Assembly (NCBI GenBank): GCA_019057795.1
Contig: JAHLWS010000049.1
Coordinates: 62,001 to 126,000 of the forward strand
DNA from: Promethearchaeota archaeon
GTDB taxonomy: Archaea > Asgardarchaeota > Lokiarchaeia > Sigyniarchaeales > SOKP01
Direction: 5' to 3'
Length of the DNA stretch: 64,000 nt
This document shows, piece by piece, positions 1 to 9,078 of this stretch (within the stretch, counting starts at the first letter, position 1; the number at the start of each line of letters is the position of its first letter). Made by a program: the position numbers and the translations under genes. The notes beneath the pieces were generated by a model. That model was not told the origin of the DNA. It searched no databases and worked only from the letters and a program-made list of their open reading frames with translations.

Positions 1-1275
1 CAGGAAGATGGTTCATATAGAGCTAATGGAGAAAAGTATTATATTGGCAATGGTAACGAAGCAGCAATGGTTTCAAACTTCGGTAAACTTGCTGATAAAG
101 ATGGCAATATCCCTCCCTATGACATGAAAAATAAGGAACAATATGTTTTCTTTGTGGCAAATTACAAACACAAAAACTATGAATTAATAAAAAATGTCTG
201 CGACAGTCAAAATTATGTTGCAAATTTTGCACTTCATGATTATCCCATAACCGAAGAAGATATTCTTTCCAAAGGAGAAGAGGCATGGAATTCATCCCTT
301 AACACGGTTAACGTGGGGAAATATAATTTAGGATGGGCTTCAATAGGACTTTGTACACATGCATTTTATGAAGCAATTCATCATGCAGCTAATCGAAGGC
401 TCTATAATATGTATGTGACTGATTTTCAGCATGTTAAACAAAACTTTGTTGATGCTTATACTCGTTTAGTCGCTATGAAATTATTTGGGCTAAGAACGGC
501 CGATTATATGAGAATAGCGTCTAATAAAGACCGTCGATATCTACTTTATGCTCCCGCTATGAAAATGAAAACAACTACTCAAGGAGAGGAAGTTATCAAT
601 CTTTTATGGGATGTGATTGCGGCAAAAGGTTTCGAAAAAGATATGTTTTTTGAAAGTGCTGCAAGGGATATTCGTGCTTTACCGAAACTTGAAGGCACCG
701 TTCATGTAAATATCGCCTTAATTTTAAAATTTATGATGAACTTCTTTATGAATCATAAGAAATATGAGGAAATTCCAAGACAAGATCAAGTTAAAGACGA
801 TACATTCCTTTTTAATCAAGGTCCAACTCGTGGGTTGGGAAGGGTTCGTTTTCACGATTGGAAACCAGCGTTTGAGCAATATAATTTACCCAATGTCAAT
901 ATATATTTGGAGCAAATTAAGATGTTTAACCTTATGGGCGTAAAGGCTATGCCTAGTGTCGAACAACAAAAAGATATGGACTTCATGCTTTCAGGGATTG
1001 GCGAAATCTTTTCTCTTATTGTATACGGCCATTTAGTCGTTGAAAACGCTAAAATATATGATATTGGTGAAGATACTGTAGACCAAATATTTGATTTTCT
1101 AGTGAGAGACTTTTCCAAATACGCATTAAATCTATATAATAAATCTAGTACTACTCCTGAACAGATGGAATGGTGTTTGAAGATGATTAAGAAACCTAAT
1201 GTCGATCCTGAGCGGTTTGGTAAAGTGTGGAAAATAGTTCACTCGTTAAAGGACGCATATGAAATGAATGAATAA
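1..1275 (+). CDS. Acyl-CoA dehydrogenase, C-terminal part (cut by window edge)
   Basis: The frame is open from base 1, so the gene starts before the window and the ATG at 67 is internal. The first residues (GEKYYIGNGNEAAMVSN) match the middle beta domain of acyl-CoA dehydrogenases, where substrate and FAD are bound. The rest is the all-helical C-terminal domain. A motif ending in LEGT, encoded near 690-705, matches the family's YEGT segment that carries the catalytic glutamate base in medium-chain enzymes. The family oxidises acyl-CoA to enoyl-CoA with FAD. The C-terminal region is longer than in short enzymes, so it may belong to a larger subclass. Two acyl-CoA synthetases lie elsewhere in the window (34759-38599), which fits fatty acid or organic acid use. 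Substrate is unknown. Confidence 0.85.
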   Translation, partial: QEDGSYRANGEKYYIGNGNEAAMVSNFGKLADKDGNIPPYDMKNKEQYVFFVANYKHKNYELIKNVCDSQNYVANFALHDYPITEEDILSKGEEAWNSSLNTVNVGKYNLGWASIGLCTHAFYEAIHHAANRRLYNMYVTDFQHVKQNFVDAYTRLVAMKLFGLRTADYMRIASNKDRRYLLYAPAMKMKTTTQGEEVINLLWDVIAAKGFEKDMFFESAARDIRALPKLEGTVHVNIALILKFMMNFFMNHKKYEEIPRQDQVKDDTFLFNQGPTRGLGRVRFHDWKPAFEQYNLPNVNIYLEQIKMFNLMGVKAMPSVEQQKDMDFMLSGIGEIFSLIVYGHLVVENAKIYDIGEDTVDQIFDFLVRDFSKYALNLYNKSSTTPEQMEWCLKMIKKPNVDPERFGKVWKIVHSLKDAYEMNE

Positions 1276-1634
1276 TATTAAGTATTTTTCTTTACTTTTT
1301 TTTCTTTAATTTTTATATAGCTTTATTGCTAATTTTAAATTTTTTTCAAATTTTTAAGGGGATTATAAATTTTAATGAAATTCCATCCTAATTTAGATAG
1401 CAAAAGTGTTTTATTACTTAAAATAAACGACTAACATTAATTTTGCTGAAAGAGAAATAGTTCGTATTGGGGAAATAAAACTAACTTTAAAAAAAAAACC
1501 TTAAATGTTTTAAAAATTCTAAAAATATAGAGCTAGGCAACATGGAGATTTTTGGAAATAAATTAGCTTTTTAAGTTTAACATTAATATCTAAAATTATA
1601 ACACGTATAAAAATGATTTATTAATTCAGACTCT
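1276..1634. other. AT-rich intergenic region
   Basis: About 360 very AT-rich bases between the acyl-CoA dehydrogenase gene and the next plus-strand gene. T-rich tracts just after 1275 could end transcription. I see no RNA gene, repeat or convincing reading frame. The promoter of the 1635 gene presumably lies in the last 100 bases. Confidence 0.5.
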
Positions 1635-2225
1635 ATGGTAAATAATTCGGAAATAATAGGGGAATATCGAGGATTAGTTAAAAATAGAGTGCTAACCGCA
1701 TTATTGCAATCTTATTTAGATAACTTAGATTACGATGGGATGAAATCTATATTGAGAGAAGCCGAATTATTGGAACTAAAAGATATAAGAGAAGTAGATC
1801 CCGATGGTGTAATTGACTTCTTTTCTTTTAAAAAAATCATATCTGCTCAAAATTGTTTGTTGTACGATTCTACTAAATTATTATACGAAATTGGACGGAA
1901 GTTCTCGTTTTATTTGTTTCCTTTTGGAAAAGATTTCGGAGAAATAATTAACGAAATAAATCAATTAATTGTTGCTGATTGGCAAGTTAAAATTGTGGAA
2001 AGCACACCTGAATTGGTGGTCATTCGAGTTGATAAATGTATGTTTTGTTCAGAAATTGGAGTTTCTTGTGATTTATTCAAAGGTTTTATAATTCATTCGT
2101 TGGAAAAAAATTTACCTTCGGGTTTTAGCGTGGTTCCATTTGGAACCATAAAAGAGAACGTAAGCGATCCTAACCATAATTCATTTATTTTGAAATTAAA
2201 AATTGAGAAAACATTTATATCCTAA
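1635..2225 (+). CDS. V4R/TRAPP-like small-domain protein next to a GTPase
   Basis: A 196-residue soluble protein. The N-terminal half is helical. The C-terminal half has a C-x2-C-x5-C arrangement (KCMFCSEIGVSCDLFKGF) followed by a Gly-Phe helix, which resembles the cysteine cluster of V4R/hydrocarbon-binding domains, relatives of the TRAPP Bet3 fold. V4R domains bind small hydrophobic ligands or act as sensors. This assignment comes from pattern only and is moderate. It lies 80 bases upstream of a Rab-like GTPase on the same strand, so the pair may be co-transcribed and act together, for example as GTPase and regulator. That link is inferred. Confidence 0.45.
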   Translation: MVNNSEIIGEYRGLVKNRVLTALLQSYLDNLDYDGMKSILREAELLELKDIREVDPDGVIDFFSFKKIISAQNCLLYDSTKLLYEIGRKFSFYLFPFGKDFGEIINEINQLIVADWQVKIVESTPELVVIRVDKCMFCSEIGVSCDLFKGFIIHSLEKNLPSGFSVVPFGTIKENVSDPNHNSFILKLKIEKTFIS

Positions 2226-2305
2226 AATAACAAAAGCTTATATATAACAAAAATCAAAATAAATTTTGTTGTATTTATATCTTTATAAAAATTACAAGTC
2301 ATTAA

Positions 2306-2878
2306 TTGGTAAAATTGCCAGCAGAAGGATTATCCACAGAAACAAAGGAATATGTTTTTAAAATCACAATTCTAGGAGATTCAGCTGTTGGTAAGACGTC
2401 ACTTATTAATCAATTTGTAGAAAGCTCGTTTGAAGACGACTACAAACCTACATTAGGAGCCAATATAATCAGGAAGGATGTTACTATAGACAACGTTAAC
2501 GCAAAAGTGCGATTAATAATGTGGGATCTTGCTGGTCAAGAAAAGTATAACGTTATAAGGTCTATGTACTTCCAAGGATGTGTTGGTGCATTATTAGTTT
2601 TTGATCTTACACGACATAACACTTTTGACAACATTAAATCAAAATGGTTAAAGGATTTTAAAAACTACGTCAAAAAAGAAGGCGCATACATATTAATCGG
2701 TAACAAAGTCGATTTAAACGACCAACGAGTAGTCTCTAATGAAGAGGGTACTAACCTCGCTAAAGAGGTTAATGCTAGCGATTTTATTGAAACGAGCGCT
2801 AAATACGGCGAAAATGTAGAAAAGGCCTTTAAGAATTTAGTGCATCAAATTTTAAGAAACTATGGAGAAAAAATATAA
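2306..2878 (+). CDS. Rab/Ras-like small GTPase
   Basis: A 190-residue GTPase with all expected motifs: P-loop GDSAVGKTS at residues 24-32, a switch I threonine in YKPTLG, G3 DLAGQE, G4 GNKVD and G5 ETSAK. It has the Rab-type intact glutamine after DxxG, so normal hydrolysis is expected. No C-terminal cysteine is present, so it cannot be prenylated like eukaryotic Rabs. The chosen start is TTG at 2306; an upstream A/T-rich stretch with TATA-like sequence lies around 2268-2285. Asgard archaea carry many such GTPases and their roles are mostly unknown. It is preceded by a V4R-like gene that may be a partner. Confidence 0.93.
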   Translation: MVKLPAEGLSTETKEYVFKITILGDSAVGKTSLINQFVESSFEDDYKPTLGANIIRKDVTIDNVNAKVRLIMWDLAGQEKYNVIRSMYFQGCVGALLVFDLTRHNTFDNIKSKWLKDFKNYVKKEGAYILIGNKVDLNDQRVVSNEEGTNLAKEVNASDFIETSAKYGENVEKAFKNLVHQILRNYGEKI

Positions 2879-2955
2879 TCATACGTTATACTTCAAATTT
2901 CTCTCATTTCGTCTTCTTTAATTTTATTAACACCCTTTCATTTCTATTTAAATAA

Positions 2956-4116
2956 GTGGTAAATATGAAGGAATTATCAAGAAAGGTTAATTTAGCACCA
3001 AAGTCTAAAATTCGAGAACTTTTTAATCTTGCCGCAGGGCGCTCCGATGTTATAAGTTTAGGAATTGGACAGCCAGATTTTCCAACCCCTGAACCTGCAA
3101 TAAAAGGAAATGTTAAGGCTTTAAATCAGAAAATTACTTATTATGCCCCAACCAGAGGCGTTCCAGCATTATTGCAGCAACTTGAACAGAAATTGAAATC
3201 AATGAATAACATTGTAGCAAATTGGAAGGAAAATATTATTGTTACTAACGGCGGTTCACAAGCTCTTAACCTTACTTTTGCTTCGCTGTTTAACCCTGGG
3301 GACGAGCTTATTATATCATCACCAAATTTTCTCTCATATTTCTATTTAGGCGTTTTTTTTGGCGTAAAAGTAATTGAAGTTGAAAGGAAAAACGATTTCA
3401 GTCCAGATATCGAGAAAATAAATAAATTAATCACTGATAAAACTAAAGCGATTTTGATAAATTCGCCTAACAACCCTACAGGACATTCTTTAAGCAGAAA
3501 TGAATTGCTAGGAATAGTTGAAATAGTTAAGAACAACGACTTGTTTTTAATCTCCGACGAAGTTTACGAGAACTACCTTTACGATGGGACAGAACATACG
3601 AGTCCAGCTTCCTTAAAAGGTATGTTTGAAAGGACTATTACCTTAAATGCAATGTCTAAATTGTATTCCGCCACGGGATTTAGAATGGGTTATGTGGCTG
3701 CTAATAAAGAAATAATTGATTTAATGGAAAAATATCATCAATACACCGCAGCAGGCACAAATCACGCTGCTCAATATGGTTTCTTAGAGGCTTTGAAGAT
3801 GGGAAGCGGCTTTTTTGACGAGATTTTGGAGAGTTTTAATATAAGACGTTTACTAGCTTATAACCGGCTAAAGGAAATGGGTTTTGAAGTTGTTAAACCG
3901 AAAGGAGCGTTTTATGTTATGCCAAAAATTAACCAATTTGGTCTTACGGGAGCAGAATTTTCGAAAAAAATAATGGAAGATCAAGCAGTTGCAGTAGTAC
4001 CGGGTAATGTATTTGGATCCTACTCAGAATACATGTTAAGAATGTCGTACGCTACTAAATTAGAAAGACTTGAAGAAGCTATGGATAGGGTCGAAAAATT
4101 TATTAAAACTTTATAA
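2956..4116 (+). CDS. Class I/II PLP aminotransferase (aspartate/aromatic type)
   Basis: A 386-residue fold-type I aminotransferase that moves an amino group between an amino acid and 2-oxoglutarate using PLP. Visible motifs: NSPNNPTG (substrate and PLP contact), SDEVYE (the aspartate that binds the pyridine nitrogen), and SKLYSATGFRMGY with the Schiff-base lysine at about residue 235 and the arginine that binds the alpha-carboxylate nearby. Length is normal for the AspB/AspC group. The start may be GTG at 2956 or ATG at 2965. Its stop codon overlaps the ATG of the next gene by one base, so translation of the two is probably coupled. Confidence 0.92.
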   Translation: MVNMKELSRKVNLAPKSKIRELFNLAAGRSDVISLGIGQPDFPTPEPAIKGNVKALNQKITYYAPTRGVPALLQQLEQKLKSMNNIVANWKENIIVTNGGSQALNLTFASLFNPGDELIISSPNFLSYFYLGVFFGVKVIEVERKNDFSPDIEKINKLITDKTKAILINSPNNPTGHSLSRNELLGIVEIVKNNDLFLISDEVYENYLYDGTEHTSPASLKGMFERTITLNAMSKLYSATGFRMGYVAANKEIIDLMEKYHQYTAAGTNHAAQYGFLEALKMGSGFFDEILESFNIRRLLAYNRLKEMGFEVVKPKGAFYVMPKINQFGLTGAEFSKKIMEDQAVAVVPGNVFGSYSEYMLRMSYATKLERLEEAMDRVEKFIKTL

Positions 4117-4364
4117 TGATTAAATTATTAAACGTTATGAGTGGAAGCATGGAAATAAAATACGACGTAAAAGTAGTGACGGACTGCGAAAGTTTAAACG
4201 TGGACATGATCAACGAGGCGGAAATATTTATGCCGTTAACGACTAAAAACGAACGTTTAAACTCGGAAATAAGAAAACGAGTTTGGAACTTAGCGTTGTT
4301 AAAACGGAAGTGTTTAAGTTTGCGATTACATAATATAGTTTGGGGAATGGAGCGAGGTAAGTAA
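4116..4364 (+). pseudogene. QueE-like C-terminal fragment
   Basis: An 82-residue product that looks like only the C-terminal part of 7-carboxy-7-deazaguanine synthase (QueE), a radical SAM enzyme of queuosine/archaeosine synthesis. The segment DVKVVTDCES, then IFMPLT, then LRLHNIVWG near the end matches the QueE tail pattern (MPL/MPE followed by RLHxxxWG/FG). The radical SAM cysteine motif and barrel are absent: the gene starts at an ATG overlapping the aspB-like stop and nothing upstream in this frame encodes them. Codon choice is slightly richer in GC than the aminotransferase before it. It may be a decayed gene, or a stand-alone domain kept for another role. Assignment rests on a short region. 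Confidence 0.45.
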
Positions 4365-4365
4365 A

Positions 4366-4812
4366 ATGGATAAAAAATTTATTACGTGGAGAATTTACGA
4401 CGTTATTATCAAAAAAATCGTAAAAGAGATTAAAAAAAGCGGAGAAGAATACGATGCTATAGGCACGCTTTCGAGAGGAGGATACGTTCCCGCGGTTCAC
4501 ATAGCCAATTTGTTAGACATTCGACATATTTACGAGATAAACGCATACACAACCGCGGAAATTAAAGAAATGAAAAATCTATTGATCGTGGACGATGTTA
4601 CGGATTCCGGTGATACTTTGAGTAGGTATCGGGATCTTAATCTCGATATAGTTTGCGTTTGTTTAAAGCCAAGCACCGTAGTAAAACCTACATATCCTGC
4701 TATGGAAATTATGGACGATGAATGGGTGGTTTTCCCATGGGAATCTAAAAATTCAATAACCATGAAAGATCGGGATAAAAACAAGGAGGTTAAAAAAAAT
4801 GATATATTGTAG
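4366..4812 (+). CDS. Phosphoribosyltransferase (type I fold)
   Basis: A 148-residue protein with the PRPP-binding signature LLIVDDVTDSGDTL, in which two acidic residues precede the TDSGDT phosphate loop. An early segment GTLSRGGYVPA matches the N-terminal pyrophosphate-binding loop. It most resembles short archaeal hypoxanthine/xanthine/guanine phosphoribosyltransferases, which salvage bases to nucleotides; the base cannot be told from sequence alone. The start follows the previous stop by one base, and AGCGAGGTAAGTAAAATG supplies a ribosome site. Pairing with a deazaguanine-related fragment hints that the substrate could be a modified guanine, but that is inference. The C-terminus ends in a charged Lys/Asp tail. 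Confidence 0.8.
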   Translation: MDKKFITWRIYDVIIKKIVKEIKKSGEEYDAIGTLSRGGYVPAVHIANLLDIRHIYEINAYTTAEIKEMKNLLIVDDVTDSGDTLSRYRDLNLDIVCVCLKPSTVVKPTYPAMEIMDDEWVVFPWESKNSITMKDRDKNKEVKKNDIL

Positions 4813-4825
4813 AAATCATAAATTA

Positions 4826-5977
4826 TCAATCTTTTTCATTGCTGTAAGTTTGTAGGAGAGCGTTTGTTAAATACTCTGTGGCTTGAAAAACTTGTTCTAA
4901 TTCAATAAATTCGTCTATTTTATGAATATTGTTCGGATCCCCTGGGCCAAATATTACAAAAGGGATTGGATTATTAGCACTAATGAGATGAGCGGCATCA
5001 GTTGCATAGGATAAACCTAAAACCTCGCTTTTCGAGACCTCTTTTAGATTCTGAATGAATAGATGGTTTGAGTCTGTTTGAAGCGCAGATAGCTCATTTA
5101 TAATCTCTGTCTCGATAGAGAAGTTGTGTTTTTGAAGATTCTTTAAATTATCAATTAAAGAGTTATGATCTTGTTCGGGGATTATCCTATAGTCAAGCTC
5201 TAAGATAGCTTGATCCGGAACTATGTTAATAGCGGTACCTCCACTAATTTTTCCAATATTCAAAGTTGATTTTCCTAATATAACATTTGTATTTTCTTCT
5301 AAACAGTAGTATAATTGAGGAATAATTTTTAATGCTCCTTCAATTGCATTAATTCCTTCTTTGGGCGCTGATCCATGCGCAGATTTCCCAATTATTTTCA
5401 ATTTAACCCACAACAAACCTTTTTCACCGATCCCTATTTTTAAGTCTGTAGGTTCCGCTATTATTAGAAGGATTGAGTCGTCCATAACCCCTTGTTTTGA
5501 AAGAGTAATAGAACCTGCCATTCCTGCTTCTTCGTCAGCAGTTCCTACGAATACTAATGTATACTTCTCAAAAAAATCGGGAATTTTACTTAAGGTTTTC
5601 ATCACGCCTATTAAGGACGCAACGCCACCTTTCATATCAGCGGAACCGCGACCATATAATCTTCCATTTTTAATTTTAGCGGAAAAAGGAGGGTATTCCC
5701 ATTGAGCGGCGTCTCCTACAGGAACCACATCAAAGTGTCCAGATAATACAATTTTGTCTTTCCCATTTCCAATAGTAGATACAAGGTTATGGAGTTCTAC
5801 ACCGTTTTTTATACTTACAATAACTTGATTTTGAAAACCTTGTTCTTCTTTAAAAACATCAGCGATAAGGAAATTTACAATTTCTTTTGTTGTACCCGGT
5901 GGATTTTCTGAAGGGATTTGGACCAAATTTTTCAAGATAAAAATAATTTCGTCTCTTAAAAGTTTTGAAATTTTCAT
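4826..5977 (-). CDS. M20 family metallopeptidase (ArgE/DapE-like)
   Basis: A 383-residue zinc amidohydrolase. It shows SGHFDVVPVG (first metal histidine and the following aspartate), GRGSADMKGG (bridging aspartate), and GTADEEAG with the Glu-Glu pair that holds the general base and a metal ligand. A later HKIDE segment near the C-terminus supplies the last histidine ligand. The lid domain lies in between, as in ArgE, DapE, succinyl-diaminopimelate or acetylornithine deacetylases and dipeptidases. The family removes acyl groups from amino acids or cuts dipeptides. The exact substrate is not clear. It is convergent with the phosphoribosyltransferase gene, 13 bases apart. Confidence 0.88.
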   Translation of the reverse strand: MKISKLLRDEIIFILKNLVQIPSENPPGTTKEIVNFLIADVFKEEQGFQNQVIVSIKNGVELHNLVSTIGNGKDKIVLSGHFDVVPVGDAAQWEYPPFSAKIKNGRLYGRGSADMKGGVASLIGVMKTLSKIPDFFEKYTLVFVGTADEEAGMAGSITLSKQGVMDDSILLIIAEPTDLKIGIGEKGLLWVKLKIIGKSAHGSAPKEGINAIEGALKIIPQLYYCLEENTNVILGKSTLNIGKISGGTAINIVPDQAILELDYRIIPEQDHNSLIDNLKNLQKHNFSIETEIINELSALQTDSNHLFIQNLKEVSKSEVLGLSYATDAAHLISANNPIPFVIFGPGDPNNIHKIDEFIELEQVFQATEYLTNALLQTYSNEKD

Positions 5978-6379
5978 TTTTAGCTATTGTGATCTTATTT
6001 CTTATCATAAATTAAATATATTTTTTCTGCTAGAAACTAACATCTGCCAAAATGGAAAGCATCTGTTTGTTGTTATACGAAAGTGTGTTTGTTTTTATTT
6101 TACATTTATCGTGATTTCTTTATGATATGTATTTATAAATTACATGGTAATTCTAAATTACTGTGGTGATATACATCATTTAAACGGAATAAAAACTTTA
6201 ATACCTTAAAAACCAAAATAGAGCTAATAAGAATACCATATCGCATTGAATGGTAAATTCAGAGTCTCTTTCCAATGAAAATTCTTTTGAAATTCAAATT
6301 TTAATTTTTACTTCAATACCGTGATATTAAAGAAAGACTAACTAAAATAAAACCATTTTATTATTATATCTATTAACTA
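5978..6379. other. AT-rich intergenic region before the HEPN island
   Basis: About 400 bases between the M20 peptidase start and the end of the accessory minus-strand genes. It contains the peptidase promoter region and no long reading frame. I see no tRNA, insertion-sequence end or clear hairpin. Confidence 0.4.
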
Positions 6380-7738
6380 CTAAAATATTTCTCTATTAAT
6401 AATGGCATTTTCAAATTCGGATCTATCCATTAAATATTCAAGAAATTCTTCTATACTTGTCATTTCACTCTTCAAATCCTTTATCTTATCTTCCTTAATT
6501 GGAACGGGAAAGCCGAATTTTAAAAACAAATTATAATAATTATAAGGTGTTATTTTTTTGATATAATTTAAAAAATCATCGAAATTATTTTTCAGTTGAA
6601 TAGCATCTTCTTTTTTTATTGGTATATTTCTATAATGAATTTTATCAGTTAAATATTCATAAGATATAGGTTTCAGACCATATAAGGGAACTGGGACTAG
6701 ATAATTAATTTCATTTAATAAACCATGACTGAGAGGATTTCTATATTTGCTCTTTATTTCCCTAAATGCATCATATAACTTCTTTATTCCTTTATCATTT
6801 TGTATAGGAAAAATATATTTAAATTTGGATTCCCAAGGTTTTGATTTAAAATCTTTTAATCCTATTGTACGGGTTTGAAATAAATAAAAAATCTCTAATA
6901 TAAATTCTAATATTGAAAAGAATATCGTAATTAATGCAAATGAAAAATTTGATATTTCTTTTTCTGCTTCTTCAATAAGAACAGCGTATCTATCATGCAT
7001 AATGAATCCTTTAAGTTTACTATCATCAATTTCGTTCTTATGGTTTTCTATCAATTTTTGAGAAAAATTAAATTCATTTAATAATTCAAATAATGGATCA
7101 CCAATATCTTTAATTACATCCCGGATTGGCGTTCCTTCTTTATGTTCAATCTTCAATTTTTTTCTAAAATTTTCAATATCTTTTTTTGCTAGCAATGAAT
7201 TATAATTTTGAAGAGCTAGCTCTAATTTAGATTTAAAAAAGAGATAAATTGACTCCAATTTCCTATAAGTATTATAGATATAATAAGTTTCTATTTTAGA
7301 ATCATCTAGATATTCCTTTTTAAAGTAAGGTATTAATTTCTTTGCTGCTTTCTTAAGTTTAGAGAGAATTAATAATGAGACCTTATATAAATCTGAATCT
7401 TCATCAATCGTCTCAAAAAATATACCCGTTTTTATTTCCTTCCTTATGATATATTTTTCCTCACAATTTACCTCTAATGTCCAAGATCCAAACTTATAAT
7501 CTCTTATCTTAAAATCATAACCTTGAAATCGAAAGTATGTATGCCACCACACTTTATCAATTTTACCATAATCTTTTAGCTTCAGAATATCTATAAAAAT
7601 TAGTCTAACGATATAAACGGGGGGATCATAGTTTTTCAATAATATATTTCTAAACCCGTATAAAGGATCTATTTCTCTAGGGTTCTGAACCTTTAAATCT
7701 TTAAAAATTAGTTTAATTTTGTCTTCAACACTACTCAT
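6380..7738 (-). CDS. HEPN-like protein, 452 aa, unknown role
   Basis: Not recognised by family name. The C-terminal third contains YRNPLSHG, giving an R-x4-H motif at residues 333-338 in a helical setting with several preceding hydrophobic helices (about 265-290). This is the signature of HEPN domains, many of which are RNases in toxin-antitoxin, Abi and CRISPR systems. The N-terminal 110 residues have a beta-rich feel, and the middle (150-260) looks like helices or coiled coil. It follows the 255-aa gene with a one-base gap, so both are translated from one message. A role in RNA cleavage or defence is inferred from motif and context only. Confidence 0.5.
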   Translation of the reverse strand: MSSVEDKIKLIFKDLKVQNPREIDPLYGFRNILLKNYDPPVYIVRLIFIDILKLKDYGKIDKVWWHTYFRFQGYDFKIRDYKFGSWTLEVNCEEKYIIRKEIKTGIFFETIDEDSDLYKVSLLILSKLKKAAKKLIPYFKKEYLDDSKIETYYIYNTYRKLESIYLFFKSKLELALQNYNSLLAKKDIENFRKKLKIEHKEGTPIRDVIKDIGDPLFELLNEFNFSQKLIENHKNEIDDSKLKGFIMHDRYAVLIEEAEKEISNFSFALITIFFSILEFILEIFYLFQTRTIGLKDFKSKPWESKFKYIFPIQNDKGIKKLYDAFREIKSKYRNPLSHGLLNEINYLVPVPLYGLKPISYEYLTDKIHYRNIPIKKEDAIQLKNNFDDFLNYIKKITPYNYYNLFLKFGFPVPIKEDKIKDLKSEMTSIEEFLEYLMDRSEFENAIINREIF

Positions 7739-7739
7739 A

Positions 7740-8507
7740 TCAATCTCTTTGTTTTCGAGTTATTTCAAATTCTTCAACTATAAATTTAAATATGACATCT
7801 ATTTCTCTTAATTTCCTAATTAACTCATCAATTTTATCAAGTTCTTGAAATGTTATTTTATCTGATTTTGAATTGATCATTTGAATGAAGTTAAAGATCT
7901 CTATAAGATTTTCATTTTGAACATTTGATATTATACCTTTTGAGGCTAATTGCGATATTCGTTCTTCAATTGTAAGACCTGAACTCAGAAGACCGTCTAA
8001 TATAAATATCAGCATAGATGATTTAATTCTTTGCCATCCTTTCTCTAAAATATTAAACTTTTTAATAAAATTGAAAATTCCAACCTTATTAACCAAATTA
8101 CTTAAATCCACTTCATACAATTTTGAGATTAATGAAATTGCTTCTTCAGTATAGGATTTAACGATTTCTTTATTAACTGAAATACCAATACCTTCATGAT
8201 ATAAATTATTACGTAATTCATGATTATGTTCAATACTGCTTAATTCTTGTTCACTTACTTTATTTGGTACAACTCTTAAAATAAAACTTAAAAGCTTTGA
8301 GAAATCTCGCTTAATATTATTATAATCTTTGCGTTTAATATTTAAAACTCTTAGATTTCTTGATATGTAGGTTTTTACAGCTAATTCTAATGCATTATCA
8401 ATAGAAATCATTGCTAATCTTCTATCAAACTCAGTGTCGTTTAAAAAATGTTCTATTCCGTGTTCTAAAAGTTCATAACATCCACTTAACCAAGGATTTT
8501 GAGTCAT
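7740..8507 (-). CDS. HEPN-domain protein, 255 aa
   Basis: A mostly helical 255-residue protein. The N-terminal half has the typical HEPN layout: a helix with DRRLAMISIDNALELAVK, then another helix, then ELRNNLYHEG with R99 and H104 as the R-x4-H motif. Proteins of this type often act as nucleases or as partners of nucleotidyltransferase antitoxins, but no MNT-type gene is next to it. The C-terminal half (about 140-255) is helical and unrecognised. It is the first gene of a two-gene minus-strand unit with the 452-aa HEPN-like gene. No gene on either side is an obvious antitoxin. Confidence 0.6.
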   Translation of the reverse strand: MTQNPWLSGCYELLEHGIEHFLNDTEFDRRLAMISIDNALELAVKTYISRNLRVLNIKRKDYNNIKRDFSKLLSFILRVVPNKVSEQELSSIEHNHELRNNLYHEGIGISVNKEIVKSYTEEAISLISKLYEVDLSNLVNKVGIFNFIKKFNILEKGWQRIKSSMLIFILDGLLSSGLTIEERISQLASKGIISNVQNENLIEIFNFIQMINSKSDKITFQELDKIDELIRKLREIDVIFKFIVEEFEITRKQRD

Positions 8508-8747
8508 AATTTATCCCTATTGAACTTCGTTGAAGATAATAATAATTAATAGGATATATATATTTTATAAAAAATTATTTTATTTTAGTTTAATAATTAA
8601 GAAATAATTAGATTTATTATTTTATAAGAAGTATATTATTTTTACTTGAAAAACTAATATTTGAGATTGAGTTATAGAGATCAATAATAATTTCATTGAA
8701 AAAATCTATTAGTATATATGATTACTTATTTTTTATTGTGATACATC

Positions 8748-8852
8748 ATGTCAAGAACTTCTATTATAAGAAAAGCAGATCTTTATGGACCAAGGGATTT
8801 ACTTAGAAATGCTAAATATTTACTAGATACTAGAGACCCTAAATTTCAATAA
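8748..8852 (+). pseudogene. 34-aa HEPN-like N-terminal remnant
   Basis: A short frame with ATG at 8748 and TAA at 8850-8852. Its end, DLLRNAKYLLDTRDPKF, reads like the first helix of a HEPN-type protein (helix followed by a charged turn before the second helix), after which the frame stops. The stretch from 8508 to 9078 holds no other gene. Most likely a truncated relic of another HEPN gene, which would make this segment a hot spot for that family. A functional micropeptide cannot be excluded. Confidence 0.3.
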
Positions 8853-9078
8853 TTTCAATAATTCTTAAATCTTTGAATTCTTTCTCTAACGTTAACGATT
8901 GAACAAAACTTATCGTAAATGATTGTTATAATTTGCGTTTCGAAATTCGTCAAATTCAAATTCTTAAAAGATTATACATATAACAAACAGATTTAAAGGT
9001 AAAAAAGCTCAATAAAGAATCCATTGCTAAAAATAGATCAAATCTCCAAAAGCGATTTGGCGATTTAAAGGTGATTAT

